Source: Cryptomeria japonica
Lineage: Eukaryota; Streptophyta; Pinopsida; Cupressales; Cupressaceae
Assembly: GCF_030272615.1 (NCBI RefSeq)
Contig: NC_081412.1
Coordinates: forward strand, 692,548,083 to 692,612,082
Length of the DNA stretch: 64,000 bases
Direction of reading: 5' to 3'
Shown here: piece by piece, positions 22,926 to 35,241 of the stretch
How positions within the stretch are numbered: the stretch's first letter is position 1
How the letters are laid out: each line of letters begins with the position of its first letter
The notes under the pieces: model-generated
Database searches by the model: none
Told to the model about the DNA's origin: nothing
What the model saw: only the letters and a program-made list of their open reading frames with translations
Position numbers and translations under genes: made by a program

Positions 22926-23248
22926 GATAACAATTTTCCTCTTTCAAATGATAACACATGCAAAATAGAAGGAAATGTTTAATTTTAACCAATGCAAGCA
23001 CTTAGAATGAAGATTTAGAAAATGAAATTTATGATTCAAATTAGTTCCTAAATCAGATTTGAAATTATTAATCCCAATTAAGCTATCCACAAATTCAACT
23101 TTGAATTGAAAAATTAGGGTTTTAGCAAAAATTTCCTCTAAATTTTTGAATCTTGCAAGAAATTAGAACTTGTAAATGCCAATTTGAATTTGAAATAGCA
23201 TAAACACTCAAATTTGAAAACATAAATCAGAATTAGAGAAGATTGGAA

Positions 23249-23266
23249 TTCACGTCGGGTTCACCA
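23249..23266 (-). other. Element C primer binding site candidate
   Basis: Just inside the 5' LTR the minus strand reads TGGTGAACCCGACGTGAA, which begins TGG as tRNA-primed sites do. I cannot name the tRNA with confidence. Confidence 0.55.
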
Positions 23267-23270
23267 AAAA

Positions 23271-24839
23271 TGTGTCGGGGAAAAAGTGACACTAGGCAAA
23301 CATGCCCTAATCTCACCTTTAATCACACACTTGTGGAATACGAAAGAGCCTAGAGGTATCACACAATTGGCTACTTATTTTTGTGGAAGAGAGAGCCAAG
23401 GGCTACCTATTAGGATTTCTATTCCTTTGTTGCAAATGATAGATAGAATGATGCAAGTTCAACTATTAACCCTAAAGTGTAAGTATGAACTAGTAACTTT
23501 GAGCACAAGATTGTAGAATTGAGATTTAATGATGAACAATTGTAAGGATAAGAGGAGAAATGTAAATGTGTACCTTGAATGGATTTGATTCTGCAAGATC
23601 TGCCACTGAAGCCGGAAGCCTGAAATACTGAAGCTGCTACTTCTGAAACTACTAAAATTCACTGAAATGGATAGGGACTAGGGCGCCCAGCGCCCCTATC
23701 CTGGATGGACTAGGGTGCCTCACGCCCCTGTCCTAGCTTTCTGGGTTGGAATTTGGTGTGAAGTTCTATCTTGGTTTGCTTCCATCAGATCTGCAACTTG
23801 CAGCGTCCTTCGAATTCAAAAATCTGCACTTATATCTGAAAAGGGTTGTAGGTGGCTATATAGGGTTTTGACTTAGACAAACCCCTGCTTTGGTGATTTC
23901 CACCTCCATGAATAGCCAAGTTGTATAGTAAAAGTTGTGTGTGCAAGATCCTAAAATGAAAGTAAGAAAACTAGAGCAACCTAGAAAGTAAACCCTAATT
24001 GCTTGTAAATGATAATGTAAATGCTCCAAATAAAGATGCAAAGTGATCTAAAGCATGAATACAAATGATATAATGTAGCTTATGCAAAGACATGAAAACA
24101 ACATGAAATCATACCCAACCCCAAGGGAGGGGTACAAGCCAATCTTCAGTCAGTGATCCCCTATTGCTCTTTAATGTCTTCAAAGCCCTAAATGGATGAA
24201 TGAAATGGATGAATGCTTGATGGATGGATGTTGAATGTTGTTGAAGTCTTCAAAGATCTGCTCTTTCACTGCATAGAAGGCCCTTGAAACCGAAATTCTG
24301 GATCCTTTCAAATGAAGAAAGAGAGCTCTTATATATGAAACCCTAAGTCTTAATTTCAACTTTTGGCCAACCTAGAGATTGAATCTCCTGCCAATTTCTT
24401 GGGGTTAAGCTTTATTTTATGATTGGATTGCGCTCCTAAAATTTTGGGAAAAATATCCGGGACCATGTGCACTCCGAGCGCCATGGTCCTGACAACTTTT
24501 CACCAAATTTTCAGGGCTGTCGGATATGATGATTTTAGAGAGAATCCCAAAGTTCTAGCTGATTTCAAGATGTTTTGACCCCCGAAATCAGGCCTCCAAG
24601 TTCAAAATAGGACCTAATTAGGGTTTTTAGATTATAAAATGAAAGGGGCACACTTTAATGAAAAGGGCCCAACTTTATGATATGGGAGATGATAAAATAG
24701 AACCTTAGACCTAATTAATTTAATTAATAAAGTGCTAAAGGGGAAATGCAATGTAAAATGCAAAATGCGCCAAGGTAGGTGCTAAACTAGGTGTGAAATT
24801 GTACCACCCTAGCAAGTGCGTACAATTTTTGATGCTATA
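23271..24839 (-). repeat. 5' LTR of element C
   Basis: 1,569 bases. On the minus strand it begins TATAGCATCAAAAATTG (TG changed to TA) and ends CCCCGACACA. It is longer than its partner by a segment at about 23795-24075 and has two copies of the GGACTAGGGCGCCC repeat. Confidence 0.85.
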
Positions 24840-24968
24840 GAAGTCAAATTAGTTTATGTGAACACTAAAGAGTAGATTGCAAATATATTCACTACACCAC
24901 TATCTAAGGAATCATTTGAGTATTTGAGAGATAGGTTAGGGGTTTTTGCCCCTCTGGTAGAGACTTGA
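24840..24968 (+). pseudogene. A2 RNase H 3' end
   Basis: This continues the coding interrupted at 16542 in frame (EVKLVYVNTKE, then a TAG, then TPLSKESFEYLRDRLG) and ends at TGA 24966-24968. The text is that of the C-terminus of copia RNase H. Confidence 0.85.
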
Positions 24969-25298
24969 TTGATGCAGTTTGGCATCAGTCTGGCATGCAT
25001 TATCAAAGATACTATTCATTTTGGCACTAATGAGTGGTGCTACTACTCAGGGGGAGTAGTCAACTTTGAGATTCAGAGGCTTATATCATTGCTTTGATAT
25101 TTTTGTCATATTTCTTGCATTGATGTCAAAGGGAGAGTGATAGTAATGTGAAAAATAAATTCAGAACTTTACAAGTGGAGAGTTATTGATATTCAGGATA
25201 TTGTTGGTTGTCTTCCACAGGGGTAGACTTGTTTGGTATTTATTGGTACTTAGATGTTTTTCACATCTAGTGTTGCCATCAATACCAAAGGGGGAGAT
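24969..25298 (+). other. A2 3' untranslated region and polypurine tract
   Basis: Non-coding, closely matching 13646-13975. The polypurine tract AAAGGGGGAGA (25288-25297) abuts the LTR start. Confidence 0.75.
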
Positions 25299-25557
25299 TG
25301 TTGGCATTATGGATGAATTGATTATTTGTTGCATTGATGTCAACACTAGCTATTATGGTTGGTTATTGATAGAAGATCTAGTGTTACCGATATAAGGTAC
25401 AATCTGTTGGACACTTCTGACATGTTTGGATCAATGGAGTATGTTTGATGTTATGTGTTACATGTTCTTGGAGTATTTTTTGGTCAGTTGGTATTGACTT
25501 GGTGATCGATGCTATCATACACTCTTTTAAACCCTTACCGACATGGGTTTAAGGTTT
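25299..25557 (+). repeat. A2 3' LTR, left part
   Basis: Starts TGTTGGCATTATGGATG and matches the start of the LTR at 13976. It is cut at GGTTT by element D and resumes at 44651. Confidence 0.85.
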
Positions 25558-26644
25558 TGTGTATGTGAAAAGTGGACCTGTATCTGTATCTGGAATACAC
25601 AAGACTTCAATCAAGTCATTACATGCATGGTTAGACAGATATAAACATGAATATGAAAACCATAACAAATCGACCCATTTCCTTCTAAAACATGCGAGTA
25701 TAAGATTGCTCTTAGATTTGTATAAGCAATCCAGTGACTAGACGACACCAAGACGAAGGATTTTAATCTATATGAGCATGCTATTAATGCTAGATGGATG
25801 CAAGATTAATCTAACAAGATTTAAGAAATAAATGAGATAAATGATCTAAATATGTATGCAATATTCTCAATGAACCTAGAACAAAATCAACATAATAACA
25901 ATATATTCTCTAGGATTTTTGAATGAGAGATGAGAGCCTGAATTTATAGAAAATTCAGAAAGAAACCAAAGGCTGAGATCAAATGATGATGAGCAGTCAA
26001 GATTTCCCAAGAGGAAGCACAATCCAGGTGAATTGATGTGATTGGATGCTTTTCTTAATTTTAAAGGAAATTGAACTAAAATTAAGATTAAATCAAGAAA
26101 AAATTGATTTAAAGGAAATTGAACTAAAATTAAGATAAAATCGGGGAAAAACTCATTTATTATCTATTTCATTCAATTTAAGATTTAATTATTTTAATTG
26201 CTTTCTTTAAGATTATCTATCAATTTTTAATTTGTTTTTTTCAAGATTATCTCCAATTGATTTCTTTTCTCAAATTTTAATTATTTCTTGGTCAATTAAT
26301 TCATTTTTTGATTTATTTCCATTTTTGAAGATTTGTGCTCAATTGATTTATTTTCAAATTAATTCCTCTTTTCGATGATTTAATTGCCAATTGGTTTATT
26401 AAATTAAATATGCTAGGATATTTAATAAAATAAATAAGATAATTGTTTAAAATGATTTACTTGGAATGATTTAATTAATTTAATAAATATTTAGTTAATA
26501 TTGAGTTATTAATTTGCCATGTGACATTTGATGATTAAATATTAATTGTGTGCTCAAGTTATTTAATTGCCTTTGGTTAGGACCTTGGTGATGTTGTTGA
26601 GATTAGGGGCCCATGGTTTAGATGACCATTTTTAGGGTATTACA
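25558..26644 (-). repeat. 3' LTR of element D
   Basis: On the minus strand it begins TGTAATACCCTAAAAATGG at 26644 and ends TTTTCACATACACA at 25558. 1,087 bases, closely matching 43555-44645. The preceding minus-strand CAAAGAGGGGCAAA (26645-26658) is the polypurine tract. Confidence 0.9.
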
Positions 26645-28353
26645 TTTGCCCCTCTTTGAATTAATGTGCGAGCATCATGTTGGTTCAAAAAATTTTTGAT
26701 GTCTAGGAGATACCAATTCTAAACTTGATTGATCATGAACTAGATGAAAAGCAAGGTGTTTAGCTTGGTTCAAAGCAACAAAGCTGAATGAAGTCTGATT
26801 AAAGCAATACCGTTCCCGAACTTGATTGAACTAGGAACAATAGAAAACAAAAGATACCAAACTTGAACTTGATTGATCAAGAAGCAGATCTTACTAATCT
26901 AGAACTTGATTGATCTAGACATAGTGAGTGATGATAAAAATTGATCTTGAACTTGATTGATCAAGATACGATGAAGATAAACTATTTAGCTTGATCAAGA
27001 AACAAATACTGAACAATTGCTTAGATTGAGTGTGATCAAAGATACTCTTTAAACCCTTGATTGAGTTGAAATGAATAATCAGCCTGATGAAAAGAGATGA
27101 AACTAATTAACGTTAAGAGATTGATTCAGACGAAGACAAATATCAGCTTGATATGAAGCGATGAAACTAATATGCCCCTAGAGATTGATTTGGTTTAGAT
27201 GATCCAGAAATCTCAACTTGATATAAAGTGATGAAGTTGAGATGCCACTAGCAATGATGTCTTATTTGATTTTCTTTAGTTGAAAAATATTTTTTGCTCA
27301 ACTTTCAATGAAGATTTGAAAATTTTCTTGACATTTCAAGATGTGAGGTCATAAGGTCACGAATATGCCCCGTCAGGAGTGAAATCGAAAGATAGCGAGG
27401 GTACATGATGATAGGCAATTTTTAGTGATGATAAGTTGTTTTGAGCACAAATGATTCAAAGGAATTTTTGAAAATTTAGCATCGATTGATAAGAAATTGA
27501 GCACAAAGTTGATTTGTAGAAATTAAATTGAGTGCAATTAGAAGAGAGAATGAGCTTTTGATGAAAAGGGCTAAGTGGTCCAAATTTTGATGAAATTGAC
27601 CAGCAGAATGATCTCAGATTTTGATTTCAATCTCAAAAATGGACTCAGGACAACCTAATTAGCTAAGGGTACAGTTTTCATGTCCATCGGAGCAAGTTGA
27701 AAATTTAGGTTTTGGGCTGTATATGGGACAAAAGTGTCATTTTCAATTCATTTTAACCCTCCAAGTTTGAAAATTTAAAAAGCCTTCGGCGAAGAAAATG
27801 GTGGTCCCTACTCGTCAACTTAGATTCGAGCACCAAAGAAGACATAATCGACCCCAAAATTATGAGCCAATGGTAAGTGATCAATTTTAAGCCTGTTTAT
27901 GTTTTTAAGTTTGAATTTTTTTTGTTCATTTTGCAATTTTTTCACATGTCTGGGGTCAGGCATCCCGGTTTATCATGCGAGATAGGATCTTGTGTTGTAT
28001 GAGAAATTGGTAAAATTTCTTTCATTGTTTGAACCCATTAATTTTATCATTCTAGGGCCACCCATGTGTCGTACGATAGGTCTACAAAAAGATGATTTTG
28101 TCGTGTGAGGTCTAAAAGTTTGTCATTTGAAGTTGTTTTATTGTACTAGAGCTATTTCTGGCTCGTATGAGATACTTCTTTTCTATGTTTTGTCATTCGA
28201 GAGATAGTGAGCATTTTTGAAGGTGTAAACGTAAAATTTTGATTTTGTATTTGACTTAGTTGGATTTGTGTGATGTTTTACTTCTCTTGTAGGCTCATTT
28301 GGAATGTTTTCTGATGCTTCATTGTTGGGTTTTTGCAGGTTTGATTACCTCCT
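26645..28353. other. Element D region between 3' LTR and antisense ORF
   Basis: No coding frame is seen. Its left half repeats AACTTGATTGATCAAG-like words (about 26718-27060) and GATATGAAG(C/T)GATGAAAC-like words (27080-27240). Its right half (27975-28205) contains a cluster of TCGTACGA/TCGTATGA-like words also found in the element's leader. Confidence 0.5.
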
Positions 28354-30201
28354 ATGCTATTTAAATGCATTTATCCTCCTACTATGGCATTAGTGTGACA
28401 TTTATCTGAGGTTGAGCAGCCTCATATTGACTTGTGTGGCTTGACTCATTTGTTGAGATTACCTAATATCCGTGTGAATCACAGAATGCTCATGACATTG
28501 GTAGAGTGTTTTCATTTAGAGCATAATATGTTTCATCTACTAGTGGGGGAGTTAAATATCACTCCTGAGGATGTATATAGGATACTCTGTATCCCTTTTG
28601 CTAGGGATAAGGTGGATTATGATTTAGGGCACCTTCCAGGATTACAGGCAGTGAGGCATGTCTTCGGTGATCCTAACATTTTGACTTGTTCCATGAGTTG
28701 GGACATACTTATGGGTAGGTATAGTGAGGAGTATCCTTTGGCATGTGTTTTGGTAGGGTTCATAGGCTGTTTTCTGAGGCCAGACAGAGGGCAGTAGGGC
28801 TTCTAGTGCAGATGGGGTCAGATGCTAGAGAGGTTGATAGAGACCCCTCAGAGACTTAGTTGGGGCTTGTGTTTATTGGCCCACATGTATCGAGAGATGC
28901 ATGAGATCATGTACAGAGATGGGCGGAGCATGGCTGCTGATGTATATATTTTGTAGGTGTGGGCTTGGGAGCACCTTCTCGTTTGTCGGCCCATAGTAGA
29001 TGATAGTAGAGAGCTCAGGCAGCTGATCATATATAGGTATGCCAGATATATTACACAGCCCCATCTGGGCAAGACAAATTTTTGGAGACGACAACTAGAT
29101 GACTTGATAGCCATTGTATGGAGACCATACAGAGGCTTGGAGCCGTGGGATGACTGGCGTCTAGTCTGCAAGGACCTTTTTGTTACACGTCCCCTAATCA
29201 AGATATCACAGACCATTGTGGAGTGATTTGTCATTTCTCGAGTGATGAGGTAGTATGGCCGGCCTCAGGGGATCTCGCAGGAGTACACAACTTATGTGTG
29301 GTATGCAGATAAGGAGAGACAGGGATGGTCTCTGTGGTTGTCTTATACTTTGCTGATGCAGGAGATGACTGGTTTACACCACCTGAGATGGGATTACATG
29401 GATGATGTAGTAGATGCGGGGGTATTGCCCTAGTATAGAGATTATTTTTAGCAACATCCATTCCCACGATTCACAGATCCAGGTGAGTAGGCTCCTTGTA
29501 TTGAGGATGTTGAGGATGATGCCCCTGCACCAGCAGAGGGATAGGGACAGAACCACAAGAAGGGACACAGAGCCAAGGATCCAAGGCGAATAGGTGGTGA
29601 TCCTGATGCTAGTAGTAGCAGGGTGCCAGTTGAGGGTGGACAACAGTGGGGTGAGGGCGAATCCCTAGGAGGAGTAGGAGTGAGATTAGGTGGGATTGAG
29701 GAGGAACGAGTAGCTCTAAGATAGGTTCGGTAGTGGAGGGATGAGTAGGGTGGAGCCACAGGTGGAGATGGGGGTGGAGAGGCTGCAAGAGAGTAGGGGA
29801 CAGACACAGGATGGTTGATGAGGGCACGTCTTGTAGAGTTGCAGTCACAGTTGACAGTGGCTCATACTCAGCTAGTGCAGTGAGACCGATAGCTTATCAA
29901 GGTGAGGGTAGAGCAAGACTGCTAGATTGCTAAGGTGAGGGCCAAGCAGGATCACCAGATCACGTCATTGAGAGCAGAGTCGAGAGTAGAGATAGAGGCT
30001 CTATGATAGGAGGTCCTTCTCCAAAGTAGTAGGGCAGCTTATTACGTGGCCGCATATAGTGTCGCAGTTCCTATTGATCAGCAGGTGATACCCTACTCAT
30101 AGTATATGGCATGGTTAGAGGATTCTCGGGCACCTCGACAGGATCCCGGGCGTCAGGCCCCTCCTCCTCCACTAGGCAATGAGGGAGAGGGTGCGAGCTA
30201 G
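28354..30201 (+). pseudogene. Antisense ORF of element D with plant mobile domain
   Basis: One plus-strand frame can be followed for 616 codons from ATG 28354 to TAG 30199-30201 with no frameshift needed. It carries 20 internal stops: 16 TAG, 4 TGA and no TAA. The N-terminal half matches the plant mobile domain (aminotransferase-like, PMD): HNMFHLLVGELNITPEDVYR, then VWAWEHLLVCRP (WAWE box), then YTTYVWYADKER. The C-terminal part is acidic/glycine-rich, then a coiled coil, then a proline-rich tail. The PMD family occurs in plant transposons and in a few host silencing proteins. Antisense ORFs between pol and the 3' LTR are known in Tat elements. An independent insertion or a captured host gene are less likely, because no flanking ends were found. 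Confidence 0.75.
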
Positions 30202-31954
30202 ATTATTTCTTTTTGTAGCTCGGATATTTTTTGTAGACACACCCATTTTTTGTAGCATATATGATTCTTGCTCCAATGGGAGTTTGTATATGTCATTCAA
30301 CATCATTTTGTACTCTTATACTTGACATGATATATATATACAAGATCTGATTTGACTTCATCGTACTTGTGGTGATTTGCTTATTAGATGTCTTTTATAT
30401 GCTTTATTCTATATGTATGCATATCTTTTCAGCATGAATGTATGAATGCAAATGATCATTGATGTCTATTTTTGTTTCTTTTCATATGCACATAAATGAA
30501 TGAATATGAGTAATATGAATAATGTAATGTTTTCATTTTTCTATGCAATAAGATGAATGCAAATGAGTAATAATGAATGTATGAATCTATATAATATGCC
30601 CATGTATGTAGCTAACATCTCAAAACACAAGTACTCAATCGAAGAAATGATGAAAAGAGACAACTTAGCAAAGAAATGATGAAGCTTCCAACTCTCATTC
30701 AGACAATACAGAGATTAGTCTTACCATACCAAAATAACTTGAAATTCATGCAATGCAGAATGAAATGCAGGATGAGATGCAAAATGAGATGTAACCTAAA
30801 ACTAGTCACTGGATTTTGAAAAGCTTAATTGTCACCATTGAGAGTTTTACAATTATAGCCGATAGAGTAGAGTTCCTTTCTTTGCATGTGCAATATTAAT
30901 GATCTTGTTCGCAATGGCTTTTTTTCGTTCATATCCTTGGATAGATTTCACAAGGACTTAGATTGAATGATAAAGAAATTCCCTCAGAACAAACAAAGAA
31001 ATGATGGGAACCTCCCTGTAGCATTCAAATAAGTGGAGTCGAGGTATGTGAGGTGATTTCACCTTGATGTGAAGGCTCTTATCACAAACACCCAGCTAAT
31101 TTAGATGTTTCCAGATCATCGGGATCATTCCTACAAGTAGAAAACAAGAAAATATTATGCCCCCAATCCTTGCTCCTCTTAGTCACAATAGACTTCCTCG
31201 ATTTACTCAGAGGGATAATAATCGAAAACCAATATAAAAGATAACACACAAAGAAAATTTCCATGCATAGCTCAAATTGTTTAGTGATTGTTTTCTGTTT
31301 TGTTTTTTTGCTTGTTAACTCAGTGATAAAACTCTTTAGTAGTCAAGAGATAGGTAACTGACTCGGAGTGGACAACCAGGTTTCATTGACGTAAAGTTGA
31401 CTTGGTTGACACTGCTTAGGACATGTAATGCACTTTTGTCGATTAACCTAAGACTATGACAGTGATTGGTTTCAAGCCATGAGGGTTCCAATGAACTAGG
31501 ATGTCACAAAAGTGACTAAAATATGTACAAGAGAAAGCAAAGATGCATGAAACTGGGAATGCCAATGTTGTGTTGATAGATGGAGCGCTTGAGTACATGA
31601 GGTTCCTGTTTGCTAGGTTTTCACCAAGGCATTTTCTCTCTTTTTTCCTTTTTTTCTTTTCTTCTATTTTTCTTTTTCTCTTTTTTTGAATTTCGTCAAG
31701 ACTTTTTCTGATTTTTAGGATTTTTTTAGGACTTTTTCTGATTTTTATGATTTCTTTAGGATATTTTCTGATTTTTAGGTTTTTTTTTTTAGGACATTTT
31801 TTGATTTTTAGGATTTTTTTCAGGACTTTTCTGATTTTTATGATTTCTTTAGGACATTTTTTGATTTTTGGGATTTTTTTTTCAAGACATTTTCTAATTT
31901 TTAGGATTTTTTTAAGGACTTTTTCACTGTATAAGCTACTGGAGCAAAGAATAT
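30202..31954. other. Element D spacer between integrase and antisense ORF
   Basis: No gene is seen. It includes ATGAATG/ATGAATA-rich stretches at about 30420-30600 and a thymine-rich minisatellite at about 31698-31926. Confidence 0.5.
31698..31926. repeat. ~30-bp thymine-rich minisatellite
   Basis: About seven degenerate units of the type GACTTTTTCTGATTTTTAGG follow each other, varying mainly in T-run length and in GACTTT versus GACATT. Confidence 0.75.
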
Positions 31955-33350
31955 TTAGGTGAAGAATTTCTTCATATGGATGGTGTTAATCGGTTAGTGG
32001 AGCTATTCTCCTTCTGATGTTGAGAGTTGATAAGCACTAGAGCCAAAAGATACAATAATGATATAAGGACCCAACCAGTTGGGTTCAAACTTCCCTTTGT
32101 TGTCTCGAAACTATTGATTTTTAGGATTTTCTCTTAGAACTAAGTCACCAACCTGAAATTCTTGGTGTCAAACCTTTTTGTTATATCCTCTAGACATTCT
32201 CTTTTGATACAGTCTGGGATGATCAAACACCACTTGCCGATGCTCATCCAACAATTCAAGCTCTTGTAATCTAGAAATTCTATAGTCTTCATTAGTAACA
32301 AGACCTTGCAAGGAAACTCTTAGAGATGGTATTTCTACTTCAATAGGTGATACTGCTTTGAACCCATACACCAAAGAAAAAGGTGTAGCCCTAGTAGGTG
32401 TTCTGATACTTGTTCTATAAGCCCACAGTGCAGGATTGAGCTGCAGATGCCAATCCTTCCTGGAATTGTTCATTGTTCTATGCAAGATAGTCAGTAGGTT
32501 TTTGTTAGATGCCTCTGCTTGTCCATTACCTTGAGGGTAATATATTGATGACCAGTGTTGCTTGATTTTAAATTTCTCACAGAGTTCATCTAGATCTTTG
32601 TTCTTGAAGTGTCCTCCATTGTTAGTTATAATGGATGAAGGTATACCATACCTGCAGATGATATAATTAAGAATAAAGAGAGCTACTTGTTTGCCTATTG
32701 CTTTGATGAGCGAAACCCCTTCTACCTACTTAGTGAAGTATTCAGTAGTAGTGATAATAAATTTGTGTCCATTAGATGATGCAAGATATATTTGGCCAAT
32801 TAGATCAAACACACACTATTGAAAGGGCCAATGTGTCACAAAACGTATGAGATCCCTTGCTGGAGCATGGATAAGGTGCCCATGTAGTTGATGCTTTTCA
32901 CAGGTTTGAGCAAATTTTATAGCTTCTTTCTCCATGTCTGGCTAGTAGTAGCCAGCCCTTAGTAGTTTTCGTGCTAAAGTTAGACCATTCGAATGGGGTC
33001 CACAAACACCTTCATGAACCTCGGATAATGCACATTGGGACTCCTCAATTTCTAGACATCTAAGAAAAGTATTATCTAAACCTCACCTGAATAGGTCATT
33101 AGTAATGATGATGTATCATGACACATTTTAGATTAGGTTCCTTTTTTCATTTCAGGAAAGATTGGTAGGGACAACTTGGTCACGCGGGTAAGAGTAAATA
33201 TGGCTATAACGAGATGAGTCATGTCCAATAATAGAATAGACTACCTGGGACTCGAGAGAATCATAGGCAGGGTAATGTAACTCTTCCACTAGGAATTCAA
33301 AGTAAAAATTAGACTCTTGTAGTTGTGGTATAGATGCCAAAGTGGCCATT
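31955..33350 (-). pseudogene. Element D integrase, inactivated
   Basis: Minus-strand coding. After a linker (33349-33152) an H2C2 zinc-binding region shows EVHEGVCGPHSNG and CEKHQ, where the second Cys of CxxC has become His. The catalytic core keeps the first Asp (VFDLIG, near 32805). The second is Asn (SSIITNNGGHF, near 32620), and the Glu is kept (GNGQAEASN, near 32510). The C-terminal part has a GPY module (FEPNWLGPYIII) and ends at TAA 31957-31955 after several stops. Normally it inserts element DNA into the genome. Loss of a catalytic Asp plus stops make this copy dead. Confidence 0.85.
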
Positions 33351-33382
33351 GCATCTGCTGCTCTATTTGTTGTTCTAGGGAT

Positions 33383-34042
33383 CTACTGAAATGATAAAGA
33401 GGTAAAGTATTTCTTGAGATCATCCACCATTCTCTTATAAGGCATTAGTTTCTCATCTCTTGTCTGATATAGGTCATTGATTTGGTTGATGATGAGTTGC
33501 GAATCTCCATAGATGTGTAATTCAATGGTCTTCCACTCGATGGCTAGGTTGATCCCATTTACCAAAGCTTCATATTCTGCAATGTTGTTTGTGCAAGGGA
33601 AGAGAATCTTGTAAGATTTTGGAATTGAGTATTTTTGGGGAGTAATAAAAAGTATCCCAACACCAGAACCATGTTGAATGAAAGACCCATCAAAGAACAT
33701 CTTCCATGATTGTTCAGTAAGGTGCATGATTGATTCATCTAGGAATTCTATTTACAGAGGTTGATTGTCTTCAAGTGAAGACTCAACAAGTTGGTCTGCA
33801 ATAACTTGTCCTTTGATGGCTTTACATTCCACATATTCAATATCAAATTTGGTAAGGACCATGACCCATTTGGCTAGTCTTCCTGTAAGTGTTGCTTTAC
33901 TGAGAAGATATTTGAGTGGATCAATCTTAGCTACCAGCTTAATGGAGTGTGCCAACATATAGTGCCTTAATTTTTGTGATGCAAAGACCAATGCTAAGCA
34001 TGCTTTCTCTATTATAGTGTAGTTCATTTCATATGACACCAA
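33383..34042 (-). pseudogene. Element D dual RNase H region
   Basis: Two minus-strand segments. 34042-33752 (EMNYTIIEKACLALVFASQK...HYMLAHSIKLVAKIDPLKYL) is the RNase H that follows RT in Ty3/gypsy elements. 33727-33383 is a second RNase H with WKMFFDGS, NNIAEYEALVNGI and IYGDSQLIINQI, carrying the Asp, Glu and Asp of the catalytic set. A second, archaeal-type RNase H after the first is a known hallmark of the Tat lineage. A stop separates the two parts. Confidence 0.85.
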
Positions 34043-34213
34043 TGTTCTGCTGATGTAATAGATAGCTCATTCCTTTTTATTGTCATCCTATTGTGCCAGA
34101 AGTGCCCCCAGTGAAGTATCTGTAGTTGCTATGTCTAGGATCAGTGGCTTACCTTGAATTGGTGGCATTAATATGGGTGGATTATAAAGATATTCTTTGA
34201 TTTGTTGTAAATG

Positions 34214-35226
34214 TCATTCACAATCTGTATCCCAATTGTATTGAATCCCTTTCCTTAATACCTTCGTGAAGGGTTGAGCTTTGTCTGTTAGCTGAGATAT
34301 AAAATACCTTATTGACTGAAGATGGCCTTGTAGACTTCTCATCTGACTGATATTCTTGGGTGGAGGCATTTCCATTATAGCTTGGACCTTTTCAAGGTCA
34401 ACCTCAATTCCTTTTTTTGAAATTATGTAACCAAGCAATTTTCCTGATGTTATCCCAAATGCACACTTTTTAGGATTTAATTGGAGCTTGAATCTCTCCA
34501 TTCTATCCAATATGAGGCCTAGTTCTTGAATATGCATAGATCTCTTCATAGTCTTTACCAGGGTGTCATCAACATAATCTTCCATGTTTTTATGCATCAT
34601 ATCATAGAAGATAGTGGTTACTTCTCTTTGGTAAGTTGCTCTTGCGTTCTTTAGACTGAACGACATAACATTCCAACAGAAGGTTTCCCATGCACATGTG
34701 AAAGTTGTCTTCTCTTGATCTAATTGTAACCAGAGAATCCATCCATTAATGACTACCTCCCATATCCAATAGTCATATCTACTATCATGTCAATGTTGGG
34801 TAATGGAAAATCATCTTTCAGACATGCCTTGTTGAGATCCCTGAAGTCTATGCAAACTCTAATAGATTTGTCTGCTTTTGATATAGGTACTATATTTGAT
34901 ATCCATTCAACATAGCCTGTAGCTCTAATAAATCCAGCTTTCAGCAACTTCTCTAGTTCAGCCTTGACTAGCAGTGCCACATGGGGATGCATCTTATGGA
35001 GCTTTTGCTTGACTGGTTTAACTCCTGGTATAATAGATAGATGATGCATGATGAGATCAAGATCTAGTCCTGGCATATCTGAGTATGTCCATGCAAAGTT
35101 GATCTTCTTTTCTAAAACAAGGTTGCTGAAATCTTTTAACTCTTCTACTGATAGTGATTGAGCTAAATGAATGATGTGTGGCATCTCTTGACTCCCAATG
35201 TTTACTAGCTGAGTTGGCTTGATCAA
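34214..35226 (-). pseudogene. Element D reverse transcriptase, broken
   Basis: The minus-strand first part (35226-34753) holds the fingers: HMHPHVALLVKAELEKLLKA-like text, then VCIDFRDLNKACLKDDFPLP. A stop and frameshift at 34752-34667 disrupt the motif that should read FMDGFSGYNQI. The second part (34666-34214) has SLKNARATYQR and the active site YVDD (MEDYVDDTLVK, near 34549-34585) intact. It makes the DNA copy from element RNA in the family. Confidence 0.9.
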
Positions 35227-35241
35227 TATGGAAGATCTCTC

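Larger units (their letters stand above)
16543..24839 (-). mobile_element. Element C: polymerase-less Tat-type Ty3/gypsy element
   Basis: Flanked by the 5-base duplication GAAGT (16538-16542 and 24840-24844). Excision restores the RNase H frame of A2. Read on the minus strand: 5' LTR (24839-23271), primer-site-like sequence, gag-like and protease coding (22925-20641), G-patch region (about 20640-19730), 1.85 kb non-coding, polypurine tract, 3' LTR (17861-16543). No RT, RNase H or integrase is present. A helical motif upstream of the protease (LIEQLKTTLAKISIWDLV) matches the same position in element D, so C looks like a non-autonomous relative of D. Confidence 0.8.

Noticed and set aside
28848-29848. 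Minus-strand open frames of 80-130 codons
   Set aside because: They are shadows of the plus-strand plant-mobile-domain frame, which has recognisable family motifs.
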